DNA of 50,766 nucleotides from Roseateles sp. GTDB taxonomy: Bacteria; Pseudomonadota; Gammaproteobacteria; Burkholderiales; Burkholderiaceae_C. Below the pieces are notes generated by a model, which made no database searches, was not told the origin of the DNA, and worked only from the letters and a program-made list of their open reading frames with translations. The DNA lies in contig JAEUPJ010000086.1 of the NCBI GenBank assembly GCA_016790285.1, forward strand, positions 1-50,766. Direction: 5' to 3'. Position 1 is the stretch's first letter. Each line of letters starts with the position of its first letter. Position numbers and translations under genes: made by a program. This document shows positions 31,609-40,330 of the stretch, in pieces.

Positions 31609-32348
31609 ACACGACCACCGTCCTGATCGCCGAAGACGAACACCTCGCCGCCGAAGCCCTGGCCGACTGGGTCAAGGCCACGCCGGGCCTGCAGCTCGTG
31701 GCCGTGTGCGAAGACGGCGAGGACGCGCTCGCCCAGATCCGCGCGCTCAAGCCCGCGCTCGTGCTCACCGACATCCAGATGCCCGGCCTCACCGGGCTGC
31801 AGGTGGTGCAGGCGCTGCAGGGGGATGCCCACCAGCCGCGCATCATCTTCACCACCGCTTACGACCAGCATGCGCTGACCGCCTTCGAGCTGCACGCGGT
31901 GGACTACCTGCTCAAGCCCTTCTCGCGCGAACGGTTCGACGAAGCGGTGCGCCACGTGCTGCGTGACGCCTCGCCCAGCCCGGCCGAGGTCGCCCAGGCG
32001 CTGGGCGCGCCGGCCGACGCGCCGCTCACACGGCTCCTGGTGCGTGACCAGGGCAAGATCTTCCCGCTGCAGGTGGCCGACATCGAGTGCCTGCGCTCCG
32101 ACAACAAGTACACCGCCATCACGAGCAAGGGCCGCAGCTTCCTCGTTCGGCTGCCCATCGCCGATTTCGAGGCGCGGCTGGACGCGACCCGTTTCCTGCG
32201 CGTGCAGCGCGGCTGCATCGTGAACCTCGACTTCGTGGACAGCATGACCCCGGATGAAAACTCCCAGCTCGTCGTGCAGCTGCGCGACGGCACGCGCATC
32301 ACGGCCAACCGCGAGGTGTCCAAGATGCTGAGGGAGCAGTCGCTGTGA
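31605..32348 (+). CDS. LytTR-family response regulator
   Basis: The 247-residue regulator has a receiver domain (acidic E10-D11, phosphoacceptor D56 in LVLTDIQMP, YLLKPFSRERFDEAV) and a C-terminal LytTR DNA-binding domain (LLVRDQGKIFPLQVADIECL, FLRVQRGCIVNLDFVDSMTP). The open frame extends far upstream antisense-like through the kinase; the ATG at 31605, inside the kinase stop, is the real start. Its stop overlaps the GTG of the next gene (GTGA), so kinase, regulator and GIN-domain protein are translated as one unit. Confidence 0.94.
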   Translation: MNTTTVLIAEDEHLAAEALADWVKATPGLQLVAVCEDGEDALAQIRALKPALVLTDIQMPGLTGLQVVQALQGDAHQPRIIFTTAYDQHALTAFELHAVDYLLKPFSRERFDEAVRHVLRDASPSPAEVAQALGAPADAPLTRLLVRDQGKIFPLQVADIECLRSDNKYTAITSKGRSFLVRLPIADFEARLDATRFLRVQRGCIVNLDFVDSMTPDENSQLVVQLRDGTRITANREVSKMLREQSL

Positions 32349-33115
32349 ACCTGCTGCGCACCCTGCCTGTGCTGCTGGCGGCGGGCCTGGCCCAGGCCCA
32401 GACCAGCCCGGCGCCACCGGCCCCGCCCGCCCCGCCCGCCCTGCCTGCGCCGCCCGCCGAGATCGGCCGCACCTACACGCCCGGCGCCTTCGACCGGCTG
32501 GAGCTGGCCGGCGCGGCGCGCGTCGTGCTCACGCAGGGCGAGCGCGACCAGGTCTTCATCGCGGGCGACGCCGAGGTGCAGCGTTCGGTGGACGTCGACC
32601 TCTCCGACCGCCTGCTCGTCATCCGCCCGAGCGGCGGCTGGAAGTTCTGGCATTCGGCCAAGGTCTACGTGCAGGTGGAAGTGCGCCAGCTGCGCCAGCT
32701 GTCGGTCTCCGGCGCCAGCGACGTGCAGGCCCCCGGCGTGCTGCGCGCCGACCAGCTCAAGCTCAGCATCAGCGGCGCCGGGAACGTGAGGCTCGACCAG
32801 CTGCAGGCGCGCCAGCTCGTGTTCTCCATCTCCGGCGCGGGCGACGGCCAGCTCGGCGGACGCGTGGATGAACTCGCGCTGCAGATCTCGGGCAAGGGCA
32901 AGGTCATTGCCGACCGGCTGCAGGCCCAGCGCGCGCGCGTGGGCGTGAGCGGCCTGGGCAACGTCGTGCTGTGGGTGACGGAGGACCTCAACGCCCACAT
33001 CTCCGGCATCGGCTCGGTCGACTACTTCGGCAACCCCTCGGTGCAGCGTTCCGTCTCGGGCATGGGGAGCATCAGCGCCCGCGGCGAGAAGAAACCTTCC
33101 GTGGACGCGCGCTGA
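32345..33115 (+). CDS. Exported GIN-domain (DUF2807) protein
   Basis: The 256-residue protein starts with a signal peptide (NLLRTLPVLLAAGLAQAQ), followed by a Pro/Ala repeat (PAPPAPPAPPALPAPPAE) and a putative auto-transporter adhesin head GIN domain. The domain is a regular right-handed beta-helix of short turns with repeated serine-glycine steps (LKLSISGAGNVRLD, LVFSISGAGDGQLG, RVGVSGLGNVVLW, AHISGIGSVDYFG). Location is periplasm or cell surface. The GTG start overlaps the LytTR regulator stop; coupling to a sensor pair suggests a role in what that pair senses or controls. Exact function unknown. Confidence 0.87.
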   Translation: MNLLRTLPVLLAAGLAQAQTSPAPPAPPAPPALPAPPAEIGRTYTPGAFDRLELAGAARVVLTQGERDQVFIAGDAEVQRSVDVDLSDRLLVIRPSGGWKFWHSAKVYVQVEVRQLRQLSVSGASDVQAPGVLRADQLKLSISGAGNVRLDQLQARQLVFSISGAGDGQLGGRVDELALQISGKGKVIADRLQAQRARVGVSGLGNVVLWVTEDLNAHISGIGSVDYFGNPSVQRSVSGMGSISARGEKKPSVDAR

Positions 33116-33156
33116 ACGCTGCCTAAACTCCCCGGCAACCAGCAGGGAGAGTGTTC

Positions 33157-36100
33157 ATGGTGGGTTGGCAAAAGGCCGTGCTCGGCCTCGTGGGTGCAGC
33201 AGCCGTCATCGGCGGCGGGTGGTGGGCCTCGCAAAAGCTCGGGGGCCCGGCCCTGCCCAGCAGCGCCGACGTGGGCGGCGAGACGGCGGCCTTCGCGCTG
33301 CTGGACTGCACGCCGCGGCTCTTTGACGGCGCCCCGGCCATCGCGGTGAGCTTCACGCAGCCGCTGGATGGCAAGCAGGACTTCGGCGCCCTCGTCACCG
33401 CGCTGGAAGGCGGCGCGCCGTCTGGCGAGGCGCCCAACAAGACGGCCCCGCCCGACAACACCTTCAAGCCCCTGGCCGCGCGCTGGGTGCTGGGCGACAA
33501 CCCGCGGGTGCTCTACCTGCCCTTCGTCACGCCCGACCGCAGCTACCGCATCGCGCTCAAGCCCGAGCTCACCGCGCGCGCCGGCGCCAAGCTCGCCACG
33601 GCGCAAAAGTGCGAGGCCTTCAGCGAGGCCATGCCCGACAGCTACTACTTCGCCAGCCGCGGCCTCGTGCTGCCCGCCGGCCAGAACGGCGGCCTGCCGG
33701 TCGTCACCGTGAACACGCCCGAGGTGGACGTGCAGTTCCTGCGCGTGAAGCCCGAGTCCCTGCCCGCCTTCCTGGAGCAGGTGAGCGGCCGGCGCGAGCG
33801 CCAGGTCAATTCGGGCGAGGAGGACGGCGAGGGCGGCTACTACGAGGGCGGCTACGGCGGCTACAGCGACAACCAGCGCCGCCTCAAGGGCACCGTGGGC
33901 GGCTGGGTGCTGGATGAACTCCGCGTCATGAGCCAGAGCGTCTACCTCGGCCGCTTCACGACCGACGCGCGCCCCAACCGGCGCAACGTGAGCTTCCTGC
34001 CGGTGGAGGGCATCAAGGAGCTGCAGGAGCCCGGCATCTACGTGGCCATCATGAACCAGCCCGGCCGCTTCGGCTGGGACTACCAGGTCACGCACTACTA
34101 CGTGACCGACATCGGCCTGCACCTGCGCCGCCACGCCGCGCAGATCGACGTCTTCACCACCTCGCTCAAGAGCGGCGGGGCGCTGTCGGGCATCGAGCTG
34201 AGCCTGGTGGACGAGGGCGGCAAGGCCATCGCGCAAGTGCAGACCGACGGCGATGGCCATGCCGTCTTCACCGGCAAGCTCGACAAGGCCCGTGCCGTGC
34301 TCGCGCGCCGCGGCAACAAGGAGATGTCCGTCCTGAGCTTGCGCGACGCGGCGCTGGACCTCTCCGAGTTCGACGCCACCGGCCACCCCTCGCGCAGCAA
34401 CAAGGTGTTCATTTACGCAGGCCGCGACCTGTACCGGCCGGGCGAGAGCTTCCCGCTGTCGGTGCTGGCGCGTGATGCCGACGGCAAGCCCCTGCCCAAG
34501 GCCCTGCCGCTGACGATCACGGTCAAGAAGCCCGACGGAGCCAAGTTCGTCGAGCAGCTCGTGCAGCCGGGCAAGACCGGCACGGCCTACTACCAGCAGA
34601 CCCTCACGCTGCCGGCCGACGCCCCCACCGGCGGCTGGACGGTGCAGGCCCGCGTCGACCCCGGCGCAAAGACCCCCGACGCGCAGTGGGCGTTCAAGGT
34701 CGAGGAGTTCCTGCCCGAGCGCATGAAGCTCGCACTCACCGCGCCCGAGGGCGTGCTCACCGGCGAAGGCGGCCTCACCGTGCAGGCCCAGGGCGACTAC
34801 CTCTACGGCGCGCCCGCCGCCGGCAACCGCCTGCAGGGCAGTGCCTACTCCGAGCGGCTGCTCATGCCGCTGCCGGCCAAGCTGCCGGGTTTCATCTTCG
34901 GCGACCTGGCCGACGACAAGGCCAAGAACCGCCAGGACCTCGAAGAGCAGGAGCTGGACGCCGACGGCAAGGCCAGCATGGCCATCAAGACCGACTTCGG
35001 CGAGCGCAACTCGCCCATGCGCCTGCGCGCCGCGTTCAGCCTGCTGGAAAGCGGCGGCCGGCCGGTCGTGCGCACGCTGGAGCGCACCTGGTGGCCCGCG
35101 CCGGTGCTCGTCGGCGCCCGCCCGCTGTTCGACCGCAACGTGGCGCCCGAAGGCGGCCTGGCCGAGTTCGAGCTGGCGCGTGTGGACGCGACCGGTGCCT
35201 TCAAGCCGGCCAAGGAGGTGCAGCTCAAGCTCATCTACGAGGAGCGCCAGTGGTACTGGCGTTATGACGACGGCCGCGGCTGGCACTCGGGCTTCAACAC
35301 CACCGAGGAGCTGGTGGAGGCCCGCACGCTGGCGCTGAAAGAGCGCACCAAGGTCGCCCTGCCCGTGCGCTGGGGCCGCTACCGCCTGGAGGTGATGGAC
35401 CCCGACACGGGCCTGGCCCTGCGCTACGGCTTCTATGCCGGCTACGGCGCGCAGGACGCCGACGACATCGGCAACCGCCCCGACCGCGTGCAGCTCAAGC
35501 TCCAGGGCGCGCCCTTCAAGCCGGGCGACGTGGCCAAGCTGGCCATCAAGCCGCCGCATGACGGCGAGGCTGTTGTCACGGTGGAGGGCGACCGCGTGCT
35601 CTGGACCAAGCGCATCGGCGTGAAGGCCAGCGGCACCGACCTCGACATCCCGGTGGATGCCGCGTGGGCGCGGCACGACCTCTACATCACGGTCGCCGCC
35701 TTCCGCCCCGGCAGCCAGGGCGACAAGGTCACGCCGGCGCGTGCGTTGGGCCTCGTGCACCTGCCGCTCAACCGCGAGGACCGCAAGGCCAAGGTGGCGC
35801 TCACCGTGCCGGCCAAGACGCAGCCGTCCGTGCCGCTGCCCATCACGGTCAAGGCCCCGTCGCTGGCGGGCAAGCCGGCCATCGTCACCGTGAGCGCGGT
35901 GGACGTGGGCATCCTCAACATCACCAACTACAAGACGCCCGACCCGCAGGACTTCTTCTTCGGCAAGCACCGCTACGGCGCCGACATGCTCGACCTCTAC
36001 GGCCGCCTCATCGAGAAGATGGAAGGCAACACGGCCAAGCAGCGCTTCGGTGGCGACGCCGGCAAGCGCGATTCACAGAGCATGCCGCGCAAGGTGCTGC

Positions 36101-38238
36101 TGGTGGACCTGTTCAGCGGCCCCGTGCAGCTCGACGCCAAGGGCGAGGCGACAGTCCAGCTCAAGCTGCCCGACTTCAACGGCACGCTGCGCGTGATGGC
36201 CGTGGTCAGCGGTGCTGACAGTTATGGCTCGGCGCAGGCGGAGACCGTGGTGGCCGCCCCGCTGGTGGCCGAGCTCAACATGCCGCGCTTCGTGGCGCCC
36301 GGCGACAAGGCGACCATCGCGCTGGACGTGACCAACCTCAGCGGCGCGCCGCAGACGGTGACGGTGGCCGTCACGGCCAGCGGCCCGGTCAAGATCACCG
36401 GCAGCGCCGAGCCGATCAAGCTCAACGACAAGCAGCGCCAGATCCTGCGCTTCCAGGCCGAGGCGCTCGACGCCTGGGGGCTGGCGCCCATCCAGGTCAA
36501 GGTGAGCGCCGGGCCGCTGAGCCTCACCCGCGAAGCCGCGCTGCAGGTGCAGCCCGTCACACCGCTGGTGCGCGAAGGCCGCCGCATCCGCCTGGAGCCC
36601 GGCGCCACGCAGGCGCTCGACAAGGCCCTGCTGGACGCCTTCTGGGCGGGCTCGGCGGGCGTGACGCTGAGCGTGTCCAACACGCCGCCCATCGACATCA
36701 AGGACCAGGTTCAGGGCCTCTTGATGTACCCCTACGGCTGCCTGGAGCAGACCACCTCCAGCGCCTACCCGCTCGTCTTCATCGACGACGACGCGGCCAA
36801 GCGCTGGGGCCTGAAGCCCGTGCCCCGCGAGGAGCGCGCCAAGCGGCTGGAGGGCGCCTTTGCCCGCCTGGCCGGCATGCAGCAGCCCAAGGGCGGCTAC
36901 GGCCTGTGGGCGGCGAGCAGCCCCTACGAGGGCTGGCTGAGCGCCTACGTGACCGGCTTCCTGCAGGATGCGCGCGACGCCGGCTTTGCCGTGCCCGAGG
37001 CGCAGCTCAAGCGCTCCATGGACGGCCTGCTGGAGCAGTTCCAGCGCGCCCCGGCGCAGCAGACCACGCCCGCCAAGGAGCCCAAGCGCGACGACAAGGG
37101 CCGCATCGCCGACTGGCGCGACGCCGAGACCCTGCGCCTGGCCCACCAGCGCTTTGCCGAGGCGGCGCACGCCGGCTACATCCTGGCCCGCGAAAAGCAG
37201 GCGCCCCTGGCCACGCTGCGCACGCTGCACGACCAGTACCGCAGCCATGCGCTGTCGCCGCTGCCGCTCGTGCACCTGGGCCTGGCGCTCAAGCTGATGG
37301 GCGATGAGGCGCGCGCCAGGGTGGCCCTCGACGACGCCATGGCGCGCGGCTACGGCTACCAGCCCGACGACCCCAACAACTACTGGGGCCAGTGGCTGGG
37401 CGACTACGGCAGCAAGGTGCGTGACCGGGCACTGGCCTACGCGCTGCTGCTGCGCCACAAGGTCGCGCACGAGAAGCGCGAGAACCTGCTGTTCGACCTG
37501 TCCGACGACTTCAGCCGCCGCAACTACTACTCCACGCAGGAGCGCCTGGCCCTGTTCCTCGCCGTGCAGGCGGCCACCAACGGTGCCGCCAAGGACGACA
37601 CCTGGAAGACGGCGCTCACTGTCGGCGCCAAGGCCGACGCCTGGACGGGCACGGGCACGGGCCAGCAGAGCTACACGCTCGCGCAGCTCAAGTCCGGCAT
37701 TGCGCTCAAGAACGACGGCAGCGCGCCGCTGTACCTGGACGTGTCGGCCCAGGGCTACCCGGTCAAGCCGCTGCCGCCCTCGAGCGACCGCATCTCGGTG
37801 GAACGCGCGATGTTCACGACCGACGGCAAGCCGGTCACCACCCGGCAGTTCGCCACCGGCGAGATGTTCATCGTGCGCCTGCGCGTGAAGGCCAGCCAGA
37901 GCATCAAGGACGGCCTCGTCGTGGACCGCATCCCGGCGGGCTTCGAGGTCGAGAACCTGAACCTCAGCCGGGGCCCGAAGGCCGGCGAGTTCACGGTGGA
38001 CGGCGTGAACATCGCCCAGGCCAACGCGAACGAGCGGATCGTGCACATGGAGTACCGCGACGACCGCTTCGTGGCCGCCGCCGCGCTCGGCCAGACGCTC
38101 GACGTCTTCTACCTCGTGCGCGCCGTGACGCCGGGCAAGTACGTGGTGCCGGCGACGTTCGCCGAGGACATGTACCGGCCGGAGGTGCGGGGGATCGGGA
38201 AGGCGGAGGGGGAGATCACGGTGGTGGACAAGAAGTGA
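33157..38238 (+). CDS. Bacterial alpha-2-macroglobulin family protein (thioester type)
   Basis: The 1693-residue protein is a bacterial alpha-2-macroglobulin of the YfhM/MagD type, thought to trap proteases in the periplasm. Seen in it are an N-terminal hydrophobic anchor (VLGLVGAAAVIGGGWWA) without lipobox cysteine, several MG domains (VFIYAGRDLYRPGESFPLSV), the alpha-2-macroglobulin region (KVLLVDLFSGPVQLDAKGEA) and an intact thioester motif C1195-L-E-Q1198 in YPYGCLEQTTSSAYP. The C-terminal domain ends near the stop (YRPEVRGIGKAEGEITVVD). The ATG at 33157 fits the ribosome site GGGAGA better than the GTG at 33151. The usual partner pbpC lies 2.5 kb downstream instead of directly adjacent. 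Confidence 0.94.
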   Translation: MVGWQKAVLGLVGAAAVIGGGWWASQKLGGPALPSSADVGGETAAFALLDCTPRLFDGAPAIAVSFTQPLDGKQDFGALVTALEGGAPSGEAPNKTAPPDNTFKPLAARWVLGDNPRVLYLPFVTPDRSYRIALKPELTARAGAKLATAQKCEAFSEAMPDSYYFASRGLVLPAGQNGGLPVVTVNTPEVDVQFLRVKPESLPAFLEQVSGRRERQVNSGEEDGEGGYYEGGYGGYSDNQRRLKGTVGGWVLDELRVMSQSVYLGRFTTDARPNRRNVSFLPVEGIKELQEPGIYVAIMNQPGRFGWDYQVTHYYVTDIGLHLRRHAAQIDVFTTSLKSGGALSGIELSLVDEGGKAIAQVQTDGDGHAVFTGKLDKARAVLARRGNKEMSVLSLRDAALDLSEFDATGHPSRSNKVFIYAGRDLYRPGESFPLSVLARDADGKPLPKALPLTITVKKPDGAKFVEQLVQPGKTGTAYYQQTLTLPADAPTGGWTVQARVDPGAKTPDAQWAFKVEEFLPERMKLALTAPEGVLTGEGGLTVQAQGDYLYGAPAAGNRLQGSAYSERLLMPLPAKLPGFIFGDLADDKAKNRQDLEEQELDADGKASMAIKTDFGERNSPMRLRAAFSLLESGGRPVVRTLERTWWPAPVLVGARPLFDRNVAPEGGLAEFELARVDATGAFKPAKEVQLKLIYEERQWYWRYDDGRGWHSGFNTTEELVEARTLALKERTKVALPVRWGRYRLEVMDPDTGLALRYGFYAGYGAQDADDIGNRPDRVQLKLQGAPFKPGDVAKLAIKPPHDGEAVVTVEGDRVLWTKRIGVKASGTDLDIPVDAAWARHDLYITVAAFRPGSQGDKVTPARALGLVHLPLNREDRKAKVALTVPAKTQPSVPLPITVKAPSLAGKPAIVTVSAVDVGILNITNYKTPDPQDFFFGKHRYGADMLDLYGRLIEKMEGNTAKQRFGGDAGKRDSQSMPRKVLLVDLFSGPVQLDAKGEATVQLKLPDFNGTLRVMAVVSGADSYGSAQAETVVAAPLVAELNMPRFVAPGDKATIALDVTNLSGAPQTVTVAVTASGPVKITGSAEPIKLNDKQRQILRFQAEALDAWGLAPIQVKVSAGPLSLTREAALQVQPVTPLVREGRRIRLEPGATQALDKALLDAFWAGSAGVTLSVSNTPPIDIKDQVQGLLMYPYGCLEQTTSSAYPLVFIDDDAAKRWGLKPVPREERAKRLEGAFARLAGMQQPKGGYGLWAASSPYEGWLSAYVTGFLQDARDAGFAVPEAQLKRSMDGLLEQFQRAPAQQTTPAKEPKRDDKGRIADWRDAETLRLAHQRFAEAAHAGYILAREKQAPLATLRTLHDQYRSHALSPLPLVHLGLALKLMGDEARARVALDDAMARGYGYQPDDPNNYWGQWLGDYGSKVRDRALAYALLLRHKVAHEKRENLLFDLSDDFSRRNYYSTQERLALFLAVQAATNGAAKDDTWKTALTVGAKADAWTGTGTGQQSYTLAQLKSGIALKNDGSAPLYLDVSAQGYPVKPLPPSSDRISVERAMFTTDGKPVTTRQFATGEMFIVRLRVKASQSIKDGLVVDRIPAGFEVENLNLSRGPKAGEFTVDGVNIAQANANERIVHMEYRDDRFVAAAALGQTLDVFYLVRAVTPGKYVVPATFAEDMYRPEVRGIGKAEGEITVVDKK

Positions 38239-38374
38239 GAGATAGTGCCGCACTTCAAGTTGTTGGCTTTTTCCGCGTGGTTGAGGTTTTACCTTTTCTT
38301 GGCCGACTCTTCCGCGCTAGAAGCCTTCGTGTTCCTATGCAGGGGACGTTCTAAGACATTGCTTTAGAGGTTAT

Positions 38375-39451
38375 ATGAAATTGGACTTTGTGAAATGCCG
38401 GACAGCGCTTTGCCTTTGGTTTGCTGTTTTTTCGACTGTAACCGTTGCACAGGATTTGTCCAATTCAACGGCTGTCGCCACCGGCGCAACCCAGCCAATA
38501 AGTTTGGGTAATCGTTGGGGTGCAATCAGCACCGTTTTAGACTTCGGCGCGAAAGATGCAAATTTCGCGCAGAATTTTGATTCCACGGCCGCATTCGCAA
38601 GTGCTTTGGCTTCCGGTAAAGATTATATTTTCGTTCCGAAAGGAAAATACCTTATTTCGAGTTCGCTGACAATTCCAAGCGGTGTTGTTATCCAATTCTC
38701 AAATCAGGCTCGTCTGGTTGCCAATGCGAACAACTTGACATTCTTCAAGGTCGCCTCTTCAGCCTACGGGTCGCAGGTCCGGGATGCAACGCTTGACGGC
38801 ACCGGAAAAACGAACGTAACCGGCTTCGATCTTTCTAGCTTCCGGTCCAGGGCCAGGATCGATAACGTTCGCATGGAAAACATGGATTACGGCATCGTAC
38901 TGCGCAGCCTTTGCTGGGATATTGTGATCGACAATCCGAACTCTCAAGGCGTAAAGTATCCCATCTGGATTATGAGTGGCTCAAATGTTGTTGATATCCG
39001 TCACCCGGCGTTGGATACGTACATCTGGGGGGTTAACATCGAAGGCGGTACCTACCCCACGGTTGGGGTTACCATTACCGGCGGGTTCATACAAAATGGT
39101 CAGATTGGAATCGTTGACAAGGCCACGGCCACCAGAATTCATAATACCTATTTCGAAGGGAACTCGGCCAGCGACATCGCACTGATGGCGGCGATCAACC
39201 CGGAAGTTTCTGGCACGTTGCACTACGCCAACGTCGGTCAGAGTGCAATACGCGCCGTACAAACTAAGGGCGCCGTGATCAAGAACCCCCTCATGACGTC
39301 GGGCAGTCGATCGATCGGATTGTTTGACGTCGATGCCACCAACGTGAAGGCATTTGCATGGGTTTCGCCGGTTGATGGCGTGGTGAACAAGCCGTTGGGC
39401 ATCTCTGCCGGACTTGGTTGGTTTGTGACGACTCCGACATCGATCCCGTAG
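38375..39451 (+). CDS. Secreted parallel beta-helix protein (pectate-lyase/tailspike-like)
   Basis: The 358-residue protein has a signal peptide (CLWFAVFSTVTVAQ) and then the start typical of pectate-lyase-superfamily and phage tailspike helices (TVLDFGAKDANFAQNFDSTA, YIFVPKGKYLISSSLTIPSG). Repeated short strands follow (VRDATLDGTGKTNVTGFDLS, RIDNVRMENMDYGIVLRS, VGVTITGGFIQNGQIGI). No catalytic residues can be assigned; it may bind or cleave a polysaccharide. Base composition is far lower in G+C than its neighbours (28 of 60 in line 38581 against 40 of 60 in line 36001), a clear sign of transfer. It sits between alpha-2-macroglobulin and pbpC. The C-terminus looks abrupt; see findings. Confidence 0.72.
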   Translation: MKLDFVKCRTALCLWFAVFSTVTVAQDLSNSTAVATGATQPISLGNRWGAISTVLDFGAKDANFAQNFDSTAAFASALASGKDYIFVPKGKYLISSSLTIPSGVVIQFSNQARLVANANNLTFFKVASSAYGSQVRDATLDGTGKTNVTGFDLSSFRSRARIDNVRMENMDYGIVLRSLCWDIVIDNPNSQGVKYPIWIMSGSNVVDIRHPALDTYIWGVNIEGGTYPTVGVTITGGFIQNGQIGIVDKATATRIHNTYFEGNSASDIALMAAINPEVSGTLHYANVGQSAIRAVQTKGAVIKNPLMTSGSRSIGLFDVDATNVKAFAWVSPVDGVVNKPLGISAGLGWFVTTPTSIP

Positions 39452-39648
39452 CGCCTGCCTTCTCTCTGGGGGGCACCAGCACCAAGGGCTTGATCGAGAG
39501 TACCAACGACCCTACTGGTATCCGCCCCTTGGTAACAAAAGTTTGGCTCGGCGATTTTTGGAGGCGCGTCGTCGTCGTGGACCGCTTGGCTCTTCGCGCT
39601 CCTTTCATCCTCTTGCGCTTTCAGATTTGCTCGTACTCTTCATTACCA

Positions 39649-40032
39649 ATGGTTAATATTACTCGGGCCGCTCTGATTTGCCTTTTCTCCGCGGCTGGGA
39701 ATGCAGCGCCTTTGTTGCCTGCCGCACGGATGGATATCGACGCCCTCCTCACCCGCCTCCAAACCTCCGGCTGCGAGTTCAACCGCAACGGCAGCTGGTA
39801 CGCCGGCGCCGAGGCCCGCGCGCACCTGCTGAAGAAGCTGGAGCACCTCGAAGGCAAGGACATGGTCAGCACCGCCGAGCAGTTCATCGAGCGCGGCGCG
39901 TCCACCAGCAGCATGAGCGGCAAGGCCTACCTCGTGCGCTGCCCGCGCAAGGCGCCCGTGGAGAGTGCGGTGTGGTTGAAGGCCGAGCTGCAGCAGGTGC
40001 GCGCCGCGCGGGCGGCGTCCAGCCCGCGTTGA
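39649..40032 (+). CDS. YfeK-like (DUF5329) exported protein
   Basis: The 127-residue protein has a signal peptide (ALICLFSAAGNAAP) and a small domain with CEFNRNGSWYAGAEARAHLL and STAEQFIERGASTSSMSGKA. The latter matches the E. coli YfeK pattern around TAEQFI and SSS-GK-Y. The function of this family is not known. The frame is open to 39418, but the ATG at 39649 stands at the signal peptide. The first 80 bases are A+T-rich like the insert to the left, while everything after about 39725 has the G+C and codon use of the host, so the gene seems to span a junction. Confidence 0.72.
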   Translation: MVNITRAALICLFSAAGNAAPLLPAARMDIDALLTRLQTSGCEFNRNGSWYAGAEARAHLLKKLEHLEGKDMVSTAEQFIERGASTSSMSGKAYLVRCPRKAPVESAVWLKAELQQVRAARAASSPR

Positions 40033-40039
40033 CCTAAAA

Positions 40040-40058
40040 TCTGACCTGTCTGGTCAGA
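40040..40058. promoter_or_regulatory. Operator-like inverted repeat before the toxin-antitoxin pair
   Basis: TCTGACC-TGTCT-GGTCAGA is a 7-bp perfect inverted repeat with a 5-base spacer ending 14 bases before the phd ATG. TTGACC and TAAAAT lie just upstream (40029-40040). Position and symmetry suit autorepression by the Phd-type antitoxin. Confidence 0.6.
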
Positions 40059-40072
40059 ATTGGAGAATTGCT

Positions 40073-40330
40073 ATGCAATCGTGGCAAATGCAGGCTGCCA
40101 AGGCCAAGTTGTCCGAGGTGGTGAAGCAAGCGCAGTCCAGCGGTCCGCAGGACATCACGCTGCATGGCCGCTCCGTGGCCGTGCTGTTGTCGCGGGAAGA
40201 CTTCGAGCGGCTGTCCGGGCAGGCGGGTTCGTTGCTGGACTTCATGCAGCGCTCGCCGCTGGCCGGTCTGGAAGACGATGAGCTGGATTTGCGGCGCGAC
40301 GCGAGCCTCACGCGGGACATCGAGCTGTGA
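40073..40330 (+). CDS. Phd/YefM-family antitoxin
   Basis: The 85-residue protein begins with the family DNA-binding fold (MQSWQMQAAKAKLSEVVKQA, QDITLHGRSVAVLLSREDFE) and ends in an acidic tail (AGLEDDELDLRRDASLTRDI) that would wrap the toxin. It should neutralise the VapC-type toxin encoded next and repress the operon by binding the inverted repeat upstream. A ribosome site (TTGGAG) precedes the ATG. The stop overlaps the toxin GTG by 4 bases (GTGA). Confidence 0.92.
   Translation: MQSWQMQAAKAKLSEVVKQAQSSGPQDITLHGRSVAVLLSREDFERLSGQAGSLLDFMQRSPLAGLEDDELDLRRDASLTRDIEL

Noticed and set aside
33022-35970. 982-codon minus-strand open frame (and 36073-38253)
   Set aside because: These are antisense shadows of the alpha-2-macroglobulin gene, whose frame shows MG domains and the thioester motif.
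38239-40072. Transposon or prophage borders around the low-G+C insert
   Set aside because: No transposase, integrase, terminal inverted repeat, att-like duplication or tRNA could be found by reading both ends.
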